Shown here piece by piece: positions 32,987 through 45,112 of a DNA stretch of 64,000 bases. The position numbers and the translations under genes were made by a program. Below the pieces are notes generated by a model. It was given only the letters and a program-made list of their open reading frames with translations. It ran no database searches and was not told the DNA's origin. The stretch spans positions 18,647,501 to 18,711,500 of the forward strand of contig BSBM01000307.1 in assembly GCA_027924585.1 (NCBI GenBank), written 5' to 3'. Source of the stretch: Larix kaempferi. Lineage: Eukaryota > Streptophyta > Pinopsida > Pinales > Pinaceae. How positions within the stretch are numbered: the first letter of the stretch is position 1; every line of letters begins with the position of its first letter.

Positions 32987-33415
32987 TCATGATGAATGTG
33001 ACAAATACCAATCTAATACATAGTTAGCATATGCATCAGATATATGATTAACACTTCTAGGAACATGTATGTATGTAATTGAAACAAAATATCATTCCAA
33101 GAGTCTTACCCTTAGGAATTTCCGTAGTAGCGTAGGATCTCGCACACGGTACTGACCATTCAGCTGAGACACAACTAGTTGTGAATCCAGGCGGACTTCT
33201 AAAGATTGGATTCCATGGGAAATAGCATCCCGAAGTAGCTCAATGACGACACTATACTCAACCACATTGTTAGATGTAGGACCAAGACAAGCACCTCCTG
33301 AGGACACAACTAGGTGGTCAGGTGAGAAAATAACCCAGGCAGCAGAAGCAAGCTGTTGTGTATGACGGCTAGCACCATCTGTGAATCCTAAGAACGTAGG
33401 AGATTCCGCTAACAT
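32987..33415 (-). pseudogene. Second (archaeal-type) RNase H of the Tat-type element
   Basis: ATG 33415 opens a 142-codon frame. All four catalytic positions of an archaeal-type RNase H are visible: Asp in GFTDGAS, Glu in NNVVEYSVVIELL, Asp in LEVRLDSQLVV, and Asp in VPRSVNHISDA. A TGA at 33092-33094 (one C-to-T step from CGA) splits the frame, but it continues through ITYIHVPRSVNHISDA and YVLDWYL to TGA 32987. It is separated from the end of integrase by about 110 bp containing stops, so it is a separate reading unit. A second RNase H marks Tat elements; here it lies after integrase. Confidence 0.85.
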
Positions 33416-33526
33416 CTGTCATGCAAATGGAAGCTAATTAGCAGACCTGAAAACCAAAAGAAATCTAAACCATGTACAGAAGAAACTATACAATAGTGTA
33501 CAAAAGTATCAGCCTGAACCAGAGGT

Positions 33527-36500
33527 TCAAGCGTAATACCGCTTGAGGTAGAGCCCATTTCTAGGCTCCTTCAAGACAGTCCCCTCATAGTCTTCTAATT
33601 CATAGGCTCCTTTTTCCAGGACATGCCTCACGATGTAAGGACCATGCCACATGGGGTTGAACTTTCCTGCCCCCAGGGGTTCTTTAACTTGGTCATATAA
33701 GAGGACCAAGTCACCTTCATCATATTGCTGGGGACGGACAGACCTATCATACTGAACCTTAATACGACATTTGTTGGCATCTATCGCGATAGCGGCATCT
33801 CGACGTTGCTCGTCAAGTTGCTCAAGGTCGATTAAACGTTGCTCAAGACCTGTCGTATCAGGGAGGAGCTCTATGGCCAGTTTAAGCGAAGGGATCTCGC
33901 ATTCAATCGATAAAAGTGACTCCACACCGTGAACTAGATGAAACGGTGAGAACCCAGTGGCAGTCTTGACTACGGTTCAATACGCCCACAAAGCAAGATA
34001 TAACATGATGTGCCAATTTGTCTTGCTTTGTTGGATGGTACGTTGGAGAATGGTCTTCAAAGACTTATTGACTACTTCTACTTGACCATTCGCTTGGGGA
34101 TAATAAGAAGATGAGTGTTCTTGATGAAACCCAATCTTGAGATACAAATCCTCCATCATCTTGTTCTGAAAGTGACTGCAATGGTCAGTGACAATCTCTT
34201 TCGTAATACCGAACCGAGCGATAATTTGATTGAATATGAAGTGGGCTGTTGTAGCACCATCGGCTTTAACGGTAGGCATGGCCTCAACCCATTTGGAAAA
34301 ATAGTCCACGGCCACTATGCTATGGTGATGCCCCCCACCCGAAGCTAGTTTGCAATCCATAAAATCCACCCCCCACTTGGTGAAGGGACCGATGGTGACG
34401 ACCGAATGAAGGGGTACTGGATGCGAGCGTATGTTCCGAGAAAACACCTGGCAAGGGTGACATCTCTTCACAGCATTAACACAATCCTTAAAGATGGAAG
34501 GCCAAAAATAACCAGCTCGCATAATGGGTTGGGCTATAGCAAGCTCGGATAAGTGACCACCACACGCCCCCGCATGGAAATCATTAAGCACCCGCTCTGC
34601 TTCTTCGTGAGTTAAGCAATGACGGAGGATGGAATCTTTTCCTCGGTGATATAGAGTGTTGCCGACGATAGTATAATATTTAGCGTGATGTTTTACATGC
34701 CATCGCTCATCTCGTGAATAGTGCAGAGGAAACTTCAAAGTTTGGAGATATACAATGACATCCCCATACCAAGGGTCCTCTGACGAGATAAGAAATAAGT
34801 GCTCATCCACAAAGGAATATTCATGAATGACATCCTCATCAAGTCTTGGAAGGTCTAATATAAGCTCATCAAACACCAATGATTTCACCGACTTCGCCGA
34901 AGAAAAATCGAGATCGAACTCTTGAAGGATAACAATCCATTTATTATACTTCCCCCCGATAAGGCATCGTGATAGCACAAACTGAAATGGATTTATATGC
35001 GCGACAATTGTGGTCGTTCTAAGAAAAATGTAATGTCGTAACTGCTGGACTGAATGAACAGTCGCAAGCACCATCTTTTCCACATGAGTATATCTTAGCT
35101 CAGCGTTTACTAGATTTCGATTAAGGTAATATATGACATGCTCGACAAGCGCATCATCAACCTGAACCAAGACCATGCCAATCGTCTCTTGAGACGCGGC
35201 CACATAAAGGATAAAATCTCATGCGAATTTGGGTGGACTAAGCACAGGGGCCGATACCAAAGCTTTCTTAAGGGTGTCGAAATACTACTGGGCTCACTCA
35301 TCCCAGATAAAGGGTGTGTCTTTCTTCAATAAGCGCGTGAAACCTTTGGTAAGATTAGCATAATTGACTATGAAACGACATAGAAAAGTGGCTTTCCCTT
35401 GGAGGCTCTGAAGTTGTAACAAATTGCGCGGAGGAGGCAACTGAAGTATTGCCTCAACTTTGAGAGGATCAACTCTAATACCCTCTTTCGAAACTATGAA
35501 GCCCAGAAGGTGACCCGTCCTTACAGCAAAGATGCATTTGTTAGGATTTAATCGAATCTTGTATCATATACATCGTTCGAGAATCATGCGAAGGTGCTTG
35601 GGGTGGTCCAACCTCTTGGGAGAATGGCTGGAAAGGTCATCCAAGAAAACCTCCATAATCTACTTAAGATAGTGGAAGGCGTAGGTCATGGCATGCTGAA
35701 ATGTAGCTCCGGCGTTTTTAAGGCCGAAGGGAATTTTTCGATATGCAAATGTTCCCCAAGGACAAATAAAAGTTGTCTTATGTTGATCCTCGGGTTTGAT
35801 TTGAATCTGGTTATATCCGGAAAATCCGTCCATGAAGGAAAAAATCTCACTCCTGGTGCAAGCATCCAAGATTTGATGTATGAATGGTGTGGGGAAGTTG
35901 TCTTTCGGACATGCACGGTTCAAATCTCCTAATTCGGTGCATACACGGATCGTTCGCTGCTTCTTATCCACAGGAACGGGGTTTGACACCCATTCGGTAA
36001 GGGGAATGGGGTAGATGAAACCAGGCTTGAGCAGTTTCTCCACCTCTGCCTTGATAGCGGCTGCTTTTCTAGGGTTCACAGCACGTAAGCATTGTCGAAC
36101 TGGTTTTTCATTGGGATACATTCTAATCTCATGTTCAACAATGCGGGGGTCTATTCCTGTCATCTCCTCATATGACTAGGCAAAAGCTTCCCGTAGTTCT
36201 GTAAACAATTCAGTGTAAATAGAAATCTCCTCAGGAGTGCAATCGTCACCGATGTAGACATTTTCAACTATTTCGGGAGTACGAGAGATATTGATCGACG
36301 TACTTGGGGAAATGTTAGCCATATTCCCTTCCACAAAAACATCATGCGACTCCAAAAGAGCCATAGGGTGACCAACCATCTCTGCTAGAGTCATCCTAAA
36401 CTCCTCTCATTCTGCGAGCTCGAGTTTGGGAAGGAAATAAGAGTGATGGTGCATATCTTCCCAAGGTCTCTCACTACCACACATGGCCTCCATAATAGCT

Positions 36501-36810
36501 TCATCAGAAGGCAAAGTATCATCGAGGCAATCATGGGAACAAGACGAGTTGGCTGCCCAAACTGGCAGCGTAATGGTATCTTCCTCGACTGTCTGGGAAG
36601 AAGAGAGATCCGGTTCTGCAGTGGCTTGTTGAATATGCTGATAAGAAAGCACAGCTACAGACAGTGGCATAGACATCCCGACATGCGAAATTTATCCAGA
36701 TGAGGAACTAGTGGACGGTAAAGTCCATGGATCATCAAAATAAGAAGTCCGGAATGACATATTACGCGAAGGAGGAGACACATCGTCGGTAATGGTTCCA
36801 ATAAATTCAT
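33527..36810 (-). pseudogene. Tat-type pol: RT, RNase H and integrase
   Basis: One minus-strand frame runs from about 36810 to TGA 33527. RT shows KPGFIYPIPLTEWVSNPVPV, FMDGFSGYNQI and the catalytic FLDD near 35645; RNase H follows (YVAASQETIGM, NRNLVNAELRYTHVEK). Integrase has the zinc motif (FHAGACGGH, CHPC), catalytic Asp in WGVDF and TDHCSHF, and Glu in ANGQVEVVNKSL. Its C-terminus reads GDLVLLYDQ and MWHGPYIV. Stops occur at 36692 (TAA), 36407 (TGA), 36176 (TAG), 35660 (TAG), 35564 (TGA), 35294 (TGA), 35285 (TAG), 35219 (TGA) and 33977 (TGA). Most are single transitions from Gln, Arg or Trp codons. TDHCSHF has lost the usual Gly after the second Asp. Confidence 0.88.
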
Positions 36811-37770
36811 AGGTGCGGAAAAATCATAAGTTCCCATCAATGAAGGGTACATGCCAACACCCATGTTCCCAGTTGCCAGCTGAGAATGAGTAACCTGTGG
36901 GACTATGGATCCCATGGATGCTATGGAAGAGGAGTTAACGTAATCCAACTGATTGATGGTCACAATCTTGCCTTCGTGAGGAAAGCAGATAACTCTGAAT
37001 AAAGTGGACGCGACAGCTTTCATGGCATACATCCAATCCCGACCCAGTAAAAGGTTGTAGTCGATGGGCACATCAACCACCTCGACTTCAATAGGCACAA
37101 ACTTACCTCCCAAGGAGACAACAAGGGAAGGGATAATTCCATGCGGCTTAAAAGAATGACCGTCGAATGCAGTGAGCGTGGTTCTAGGTGCGAGTAGGGG
37201 AGGAGAGCCAAGAGCTTTCCAACAAGCTAATGACATTACTGATGCAGAGGAACCTTCATCAACCATAGTACGTTTGACAAAACTCTGAAGGCACACCACC
37301 TGGATTTGAAAAGCCACATGGTAGGGTAAGCAAGGTTGGACATCAGTAGTATCGAACTTGATAACAGTGGGACTTCCCCCATCCTGAACTCCTAATGCAC
37401 TAAAAAGAGCATGCTTCTGAGAAGGACAGGCTTGCAAAACTTCAAGAGCCGACATGGCACATGGAGTTTGGCCCAAATCGTCTACGATGGAGTAGTTGTG
37501 GGAGGCTCGAGCATTAGGATTATGTGTAGAGCGCTTAAGAACATCTTTCGGTATTCGTGGCATAATAGAAGGTTTCTCGATATGCAAGGAATTGTCAGGA
37601 GGAGGGGGAGGCTCACTCCCCAAATTGGGTTATGGTGCATCATAATTGCGCTTACGAGTGGCAACACTAACCTCTGATTGAACCATGTTCACACATCCAT
37701 AACCACTAGTATTGGAAGAAGATGTTGTCGTCTCAGTAGGTCCAAACCAGTGGTGGGAGCATGCAAAGCC
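36811..37770 (-). pseudogene. Tat-type protease region
   Basis: This part is read in a different frame from both gag and RT. It begins after the gag knuckle region with Ser/Thr-rich sequence, has a TAA at 37630-37632, and then runs open to about 36810. The retroviral-type aspartic protease site is MVDEGSSASVMS, with the D-x-G-S core kept. Further conserved hydrophobic motifs are VEVVDVPIDYNLLLGRDWM. The frame changes to that of RT near 36805, where the codon sense switches within a few bases. The two changes of frame could be old indels or programmed shifts; the sequence does not decide. Confidence 0.75.
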
Positions 37771-40217
37771 ATGTTTTGGTGATGAGGTAGGGGATCCTTC
37801 AACACAGCTGGGCTCTGTGACAAGTGCTTTGATGCTTCTTCAATATGAGGACATAAGTGAGTAAGATGGTATTCCCCATAGAGCTTGCAAGGAAACTTCA
37901 CCTTACGCCTAGGTTTACGATCCTCACCAACATTTCTACCTTCTTGAGGAGGGTTGGAATTATCCTTACGGGGGGTATTGTGATTGCTATTGTTATTCCC
38001 ATTGTTTCCACTCTTGCAATTATTTCTCCCCTTTTTCTTACCACCAGGTTGCTGGTTACCTAACTCGTTCGTCATTTGCACATTGTGTACATCGGACGAT
38101 GGAGTGGAAGTGGACAAGGTGTGAACCTATCTGGGAGTAGACTGGTTTAGCGACAAATTCTGCATTTGATTAGCTACCAAATCTACGGGGCGAGTGCTTG
38201 CAGATCCTACGATGCCATTGGCATGCGGTCCAGGAACTGACATGGGCTCACGACGTGTGTGCAGTGCGTCAAGGATGATGTCATACAAAATGCCAGACTG
38301 AGAGTATAATAAGTCTAACTGTTGGACTTTCAAGATAGCTTGTTCCTTAGTCACAATGCTGGACATCGAAACATCCTTAGCAATGTATGGGAGTAGAGAC
38401 TTGAGGAACAATTCCAACAGGAACTCTGGAGGAATGTTGGCTTTCACTAACCTCTTCCGCCAATGCTACTCTTGAACGTGGTCAGAAATATGCGTGGCCT
38501 TGTTTTGACGGAAGGTAGATAAAAGTTCAGTGCCAGTATCATAGCGAATTGACAACTGGAAATGATCTAAGAAAACCAAAGCGATCTCGTTAAAACCCCT
38601 ATAAGTGTTTCCAGGCAACTCGACGTACCACTTTGTGGCTGCCCCCGTGAGGGTGCGTTGAAATAGTTGCAATCTAATGGAATCGTGATTCAATGAGTTG
38701 GAGGAGCACCAAAGGTGGAAAGTCATGACATGATCTCTCAGGTCCTCACCACCTTTCCCCTCAAACTTATGAATGTCTGAAGGGATCTTGGTAGGGACCG
38801 AGGGCCAAGTAGGGTCATGACACACCGGATCATTCGTGAGCTTCGAAAGATCCGGAATATTCAAGCGTTCAAGGAATGGGAGCTAAGGCTGGAAAGCTTG
38901 ATTATAAGCCCCAATAAAAGGTTGGTTAAACGGAACCGTATTATAAGATAAACCAAAAGCTTGACCATGAGGATTAAACTGCTGATAATAAGGACCTGAC
39001 GGACCATAAGCTTGCCCATGGCCATAGGATTGATAACCTCCTCCTGCCTGACCCATTTGAGAGTAAGCAGGTATGTGCGTGTTTTGGGAACCATATTGGG
39101 GTGGTGGGTTGTACTGGTGGCCAGCACCGACTGTGTTGTAATAAGGATTGCCACCATGAGTATGGGGCATATATGTACTATTCATAGTGGGAACTGTGTT
39201 GTAATGACCATAATGGTATGGTATGTTCCCACCCCCAGCATTAGGATTATCTTGAGCAGTCGTGTGGTGACCAGAAGCATAATATGTATTCCCAGCCCCA
39301 ACATTGGTGTTACTAGTAGCAGGGATGGTGGTGTTATGTCCATGTGGATAGGATATATTCCCACCCCCTACATTGGCATTACTAGTAGCGTTAGTGTATA
39401 CAAAATTACGCGGTATATGTCCACCCCCGTGGTTGAGAGGAGCATTAACATCCGTAAAAGTAGTCATGGGTTGACGAGTAGCGGCATCTATATTAGGTGG
39501 TGGATGGCGAGTCGTGTTTCAAACAACGTTCCTATTAAGTTGGGAAATCCTAGGAGGTGGTCGTCTTCCAACATTAGCATCGTTAGGAGGAACATGACCA
39601 GTCCCCATACTATGTGTGTGGGTGGACAATGTAGTGCCCCTAGTGAGGGTAGTGCCCCCAGTGGTTATAGTATGGCTAACACCATGAATAGTGCCAGCAC
39701 GACTACCAAACGTGGTGGAAGGTTCTATGGTACTATAACTAGGCATACCAAAAGAGAGTGCGGTTGGGTTGATCGTAGGACCAATGTCGTCATGTAACTC
39801 TGGCATCCCATGTCTATAACTGCATGGAAACGAAGGAACGAATGGATCGTCCCGTTCTTCATCCTCAGGTAAGGTTGGCATTCCGTAAAGATAATTATCT
39901 AGATTCGAAGGATCGAATGGATCTCGTTCAAGTGGATTAGGCCAAATAGAACCAGGTTGAGTCTCAGGTGGATCACCTCCCCACTCCTCACGAGGAGTAT
40001 GGGGATCGGAAGTGTGGTCAACTCTACCCGATGGAGTTGAAGGTTTTTCCTCAGTATCGGAATGTGTAGCAGTCATGACGTCTTGGATGTATGTCTCGTA
40101 AGAATCTGAAGACTCAGAGGGAGCCCTCCGGCATCCTCTAGCAACATGGTGTGAAATCTCGATCGACTTTAAACCAACCAACCGATGGGACCGACGGAGA
40201 GTAGGGCTCCGCACCAT
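37689..40217 (-). pseudogene. Tat-type gag with altered zinc knuckle
   Basis: ATG 40217 starts a frame that continues to about 37770 with stops at 39519 (TGA), 38883, 38466 and 38127 (all TAG). Residues 1-230 are acidic and Pro-rich. The next 190 are a low-complexity Gly/Asn/Tyr/His stretch of short repeats (such as NVGGGN and GHNTT). The gag core follows at about 38850-38480 (KFEGKGGEDLRDHVMTFHLW, LFQRTLTGAATKWYVELP). The zinc knuckle is CKLYGEYHLTHLC near 37860-37900: the second Cys is Tyr (TAT). Beyond the knuckle the frame drifts into noise and ends at 37689, while protease resumes in another frame. Confidence 0.85.
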
Positions 40218-41848
40218 GATATCTCCAGGGGGAATATATAATCAAAACGTCCCCTAAAGGCCAACTATCGATCAAAAACAGTAAATCAAAAGCACACACC
40301 TAGAGAAACTATAGCCAAGAGCAGACAAACAGAGTGGCTAAATGAGCTCCCGACACTAGAGCCGGTATGTCTCGCCTAAGAGAGGCTTAAGACTCCCAAA
40401 CTATAGCCGGAGGTAACAGAATCAATTATAGAGACACCTAGGCTTCACTGCGTGTACAGGGTCAAGTCCACTGCACAAACACAACTGTGTTGTCCAATCC
40501 CTATCTGACTTAGGACACGAACAGTATAACCACTGCAAGTACCCTATGCGATACCTAGGTAAGGAAACTATGGTCACCGCAATATAACCAATGCTCAGGG
40601 GGACAGTCGCAGGTGGGATCTGTCGTATGGGTAGGGTAGCTAAGCCCGAAGCACAAGAGGATGAACTTTCGGTACCCCCAGATACGAACAAATCCTGGAA
40701 ATATCTCCCACGTTCAGCCGGTATCAGAGGGATATCCCTTCAACCAACCTCCCGTGACCTCGTGCTTAACTCTGGCTTGAGTAGAGCTTCCTAAGAACAC
40801 CGATCTATACCATGGATTCCTCCACTCCTTGGTCAAACACCTAATGTTTCGTCTAGTAGTCTTGGATTGTTAACTCACAATGATCTATTCCAAGACTCTA
40901 AACCTATGCTAGTTGGTGTACCCTATAGATAAAATTGGTCTAATCAATTTTAAGATTAAGCATTAATTTTAATGGCTATGATTACTCAAGGGATATGACG
41001 TGAAACTAGTGATGTGTAAGACTCAATAGTATGCAAAATTGTCAAATCCTAGACTCATCTATCCAATGAAAACAATGCCACTAATATGAACAATCAAACC
41101 AACGATTCAGAAATAAATATGCAATCCTTTTATATTTCTTTCAATGCACAATCATAATCTAAATGAAGGCAGAAAGCACTCAATGCAAGATGCAATACAT
41201 AAAAGCAATTTTTTTTTTGTTTGTTTGTATTTTCTCTTATAAACGAAAGGAAAATGCAAAAACTATATGTATTTTTTTTAGTATTTTTCAATATATGGAA
41301 ATGAAAAATGCAAGCAAAATCCTACTATCTAGTCACTGATATGCCAAGGAGATCACTAAGACAACCAGGCAGATACCAAACAGTAAGACTCAGCCAAAGG
41401 AATGAGCTCAAAAGGAAAAAACCAACAAGGCTAAATCCAAAGATGGGAAAAAAACCAACAAGGCTCAACCAAGAGAAACAAAGATTTCTGGTCACAACCA
41501 AGGCATGGAACAGTCAAGAAAAAGGCCAACAAAGACTCAGGATCAACCAAAACCAACCCAGCAACAACCAAAGGTCATAAATCAACCAAAGCCAGAGTTG
41601 TACACTACTGTCGAAGGAATACCTGCGGGTACCCGCGAGCAGTAGTGTAAACAAATGCGGATATACGCAAGTAGAGCTAAGCTAGCCCACGGGTGAGGAA
41701 AGGAAAATTGGCAAACAGAAAGTCCAATGGCTCAAAAAAAGCAAGTTTTCTATAGTGTATCTCAACAGCTGATAAGTGACACAGAGCTTCGACAAACAAC
41801 AACTCTAATTATGGACTAATGCTCAAAAAATCCCCAAGATGGATGTTT
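40218..41848 (-). other. Leader of the Tat-type element
   Basis: The leader is 1.6 kb between primer site and gag ATG with no convincing frame. An A-rich part at 41330-41590 on the plus strand has repeated AACCAACAAGGCT words. The patch 41615-41690 has two GCGGGTAC/ACCCGCG-type words. A long leader is usual in Tat elements. Confidence 0.6.
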
Positions 41849-41866
41849 TCCCCAGCAGCGTCGCCA
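41849..41866 (-). other. Primer-binding site of the Tat-type element
   Basis: On the minus strand TGGCGACGCTGCTGGGGA begins four bases after the LTR. TGGCGAC-type sites are typical of Tat/Athila-type elements. I am not certain which tRNA it pairs with. Confidence 0.85.
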
Positions 41867-41870
41867 TTTC

Positions 41871-42795
41871 TGTGTTGGAGAAAACTCACTATGGATTGGG
41901 GTATACCACAACAGACAGATGACTACCAGAAATCAACTCAATTCTCAAAACTATGCTATATAAATGACAATGCTAAGATAAGGAAGAAGATAACCAACCT
42001 CGATCCAAACGTTTGATGTAGATACCCGTTGGAGCTTTTCAATCCATGCACTTGAATCTGCAAATTAATCTTGACAGCCAATATACAACAACTACATATA
42101 ATATATAAACGGCATTAACATCATCAATAGCAATGGTCCATGATATAGCAAGTAAATGCAACCCAATGTTAGATAAACAACATTTACAACATTAATGGAC
42201 AAGAATATGAGTATTTCTATTAATAAACAAGAAGAAGTACAAAGTGATACGACCTCATGCCGGCAACCAATCTGAACCAAGATCTGGATCAATCCACTTG
42301 TGCCTCCACCACTTCAATCCTCCATGAATGGCAAAGTCAAACTAGATAGGAGTTTGGAAGGTGAACATATAGGGTTCACAACTACAAGGATCAACGAGTG
42401 TAGACTCAAGATAGGGCAAAAATACACTAGAGTTCTCTTGCTCTTCTTTCTCCTCCCATCCATAAGCCATATGTACTCAATATATAGTCCTCTCAAAGGT
42501 AAGTGAAAGGACACATAGAGACATTACTTGGGCAGATGGAGAGCCAAAGGTCACCCAATGACTGCTTTTTGGGAGTAAAAAGTAATAAACTAGTGATGTT
42601 TACCATTTTACTTGATACCCGCAGGATATAGTGATGCAACTCGCGGGTACGCATGCTATAGGATGCAACATGCGGGTAGGAAAGAATATGGCAAAATAGT
42701 ATCTCTGAAGGATATAAGTGGATCTGAGTTAGTGAAATGGATCCTACAGGCCAAAGAATGTTGATGCTCATAGGGTGGAAGATTACATTGTAACA
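41871..42795 (-). repeat. 5' LTR of the Tat-type element (925 bp)
   Basis: It is the second copy of 28261-29186, about 5% diverged by eye. A TATA-like word in element orientation (TATATATT, 42479-42486) is the best promoter candidate. The TSD TTGAT follows at 42796-42800. Confidence 0.95.
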
Positions 42796-42800
42796 TTGAT
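42796..42800. repeat. Target-site duplication, right copy (TTGAT)
   Basis: It matches 28256-28260. Confidence 0.9.
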
Positions 42801-43014
42801 CCAACAATTAAGTAATTCCCTACTATATCTTATATAAAATAAACAAATTTAAACATATGTCATTCCATACACAAGATATAACAAATAATATGAGCTTTTA
42901 TTTAGTTAAAAAGGGTAAACAAAAGGTGTGACAAGGACCTTGACAAGCACCTTCATAATTTTTTTTAAACATCATGTCACATAAGGGTAACTCTAGTTTC
43001 TCCTTTCAAGATCA

Positions 43015-44915
43015 ACTGAGAAAAACCCTAGTTTCTTAGATCATTGAACAAGACCTCATGTCCTAAGGTTGAGGAGTTTCAATAGTTGACCTAATCATGC
43101 AAAAAATGCATAGTCACTTACTTAGCAAAACCCTAGTTCCTGAGATCAATGAACAAGATAAGCACTAGGTGATGGATCCATGGGAGAGAGGTTCTCCTAT
43201 ATGGAATGCATTGACACAAGACCAATGGATTCGATGGTTCGTCGATCCAAGCCATGGTCATCATGTAATGATGAGTTTCAGGTTGCCTCATAAATCCTTT
43301 CAGGGACACTTGGTGAATCTGTCATTAAAGCATAAAAATCAAACTAGTCATCGAAATTGAGTTCTATAACATCATACATGTGTGTTTGGTTATTTTTGAC
43401 ATGGACACACCACCCACTATCCCAAGTTTGAGAAGATTTAATAGTTGACCTAATCATGCAAAAAATGAAGTCACTTACTAAGCAAAACCCTAGTTTCCAA
43501 GATCAATGAACAAGACAAGAACAAGGAAATGGACCCATGGGAGAGAGGTTCCCCTAGATGGAATGCATTATCACAAGCCCAATGGAGTCAACGGCTCATC
43601 AATCTGAAGCACAGTCATCATTTTATGGCGAGTTGCAGGTCTCTTCCTAAAGTCTTTTAGGGACACTTGGTGAATCTATCTTTAGGGCATAAAAATAAAA
43701 CCAAGCATCAAAATTGAGTTCCAACTCTTGCATGCGTGTTTTAGCATGTTCGACATGGGAACCAACCATGGTCCCAAGGTCGAGGGGTTTCATTACTTGA
43801 ACTAATCATGCAAAAAGTGCATAGTATCTTACTGAGCAAAACCCTCGTTCTTGAGATCACTGCATAAGACAAGTAATGGGTGATGGAACCATGGGAGAGA
43901 GATTCCCCTAGATGGACTTCATTTTCATGAGACCAACATATTTGATAGTTCATATATTTGAGGCACGGTCATCATTTTATGGCAAGTTATAGGTCGCCTC
44001 CTAAATCCTTTCAGGGACACTTGGTGAATCTACCATTAGGGAATAAAAATTGAACCGAGCATCGAAATTGAGCTACGTAAGATCCTACATGTGTGTCTTG
44101 AAATTGTTGACATGGGAACACCACCCACAGTCCCAAGTTTGAGGGGTTTCAGTACTTGACCTAATCATGCAAAAATTTCATAGTCTCTTATTGAGCAAAA
44201 CCCCCAGGTTCATCATATCACTCCATAAGACAAGCACTACATGATGGAACCATGGGAGAGAGGTGCCTCTAGTTGGAATGCATTTTCATAAGCCCAGTGG
44301 ATTTGATGGTTTGTCAATCTGACGCACGACCATCATTTTATGGCAAGCTATAGATTTCCTCCTAAATCCTTTTAGGTACACTTGGTGAAATTGTCATTCA
44401 AGCATAACAACCTAACTAACCATCAGAATTGAGTTCCTTAATATATCACATGTGTGTTTGGCCATGTTCAACACATGAACACCACCCACAGTCCCAAATT
44501 CTAGGGGTTTTAGTACGTGAACTAATCATGCAAAAAGTGCATAGTCTCTTACTGAGAAAAACCCTAGTCCATTAGATCACTGCATTAGATGAGGACCGAG
44601 TGATGGAACCATAGGAGAGAGTCCCCCTAGATGGTATTTTCATGAGCTCAATGGAGATGATAATTTGTTGATCTGAGGAACAATCATCATTTTATGGTGA
44701 GATGCAGGTCACCTGCTAAATCCTTTCAGCAACACTTGGTGAATCTATCACTAGGGAATAAAATCCTAACTGGGCATCCAAATTGAGTTATGTAAGCTCC
44801 TACATGTGTTTTTGGGCATTTTCAACATCGGTACACCACTCATGGTCCCAAGTTCGATGGGTTTTAGTACTTGACCTAATCATGCAAAAAGTGCATAGTC
44901 TCTTAGAGAGTTGTC
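43015..44915. repeat. Satellite-like tandem array, ~357-bp period
   Basis: The word GACCTAATCATGCAAAAA (or a close variant) occurs at 43088, 43447, 43799, 44158, 44519 and 44873, a spacing of 352-361 bp. Each unit also carries AAAACCCTAG, GGGAGAGAGGTTCCCCTAGATGG-type and TTTCAGGGACACTTGGTGAATC-type blocks. About 5.3 copies are present, diverged by roughly 10-20%. No frame is kept open through the units, so this is not a protein repeat. The 200 bp before it (42801-43014) hold nothing recognisable. Confidence 0.9.
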
Positions 44916-45112
44916 AAAATATTTCAAGGATGGGATACAATAAATCATGCTTCAAAAACCATTGTGTACATGTGATAAGTTTTTCTAGGTTGTTTATAAG
45001 TATTTTCTAATATCATGCTCTAAGAGTATACTATAATTGTTTTCAATCTGAAATATGACTAAGGTGTCTCAATGTGTTTATCCTCTTTCAACACATAAAT
45101 CGTGACTAACAA

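Larger units (their letters stand above)
28261..42795 (-). mobile_element. Ty3/gypsy element of Tat type, full length
   Basis: The element is 14,535 bp on the minus strand, with LTRs of 926 and 925 bp, a TGGCGACGCTGCTGGGGA primer site, gag, protease, RT, RNase H and integrase. A second, archaeal-type RNase H follows integrase, and an antisense gene precedes the 3' LTR. A perfect TTGAT TSD flanks it. The second RNase H, the DEGSS protease motif and the antisense frame place it with the Tat group (family knowledge). Fifteen LTR differences in about 315 positions (4.8%) make it older than the chromovirus. At least 14 stops and two frame changes disable gag-pol. Confidence 0.93.

Noticed and set aside
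33104-33109. Perfect-looking splice donor GTAAGA in the second RNase H
   Set aside because: I first took the RNase H exon to end here, but the original frame continues past the TGA with VPRSVNHISDA, the last catalytic region, so no intron is needed.
39012-39797. 261-codon plus-strand frame opposite Tat gag
   Set aside because: It mirrors the low-complexity Gly/Asn/Tyr part of gag on the other strand; the minus-strand frame fits gag better in both position and motifs.
41308-41580. 90-codon plus-strand frame rich in Gln, Asn and Lys
   Set aside because: It lies in the A-rich leader of the Tat-type element and has only simple, repetitive sequence (AACCAACAAGG words).
43015-44915. CRISPR-like spacing of repeats
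   Set aside because: Units are about 357 bp, diverged throughout, without short identical repeats and unique spacers, and the sequence is a plant nuclear genome.
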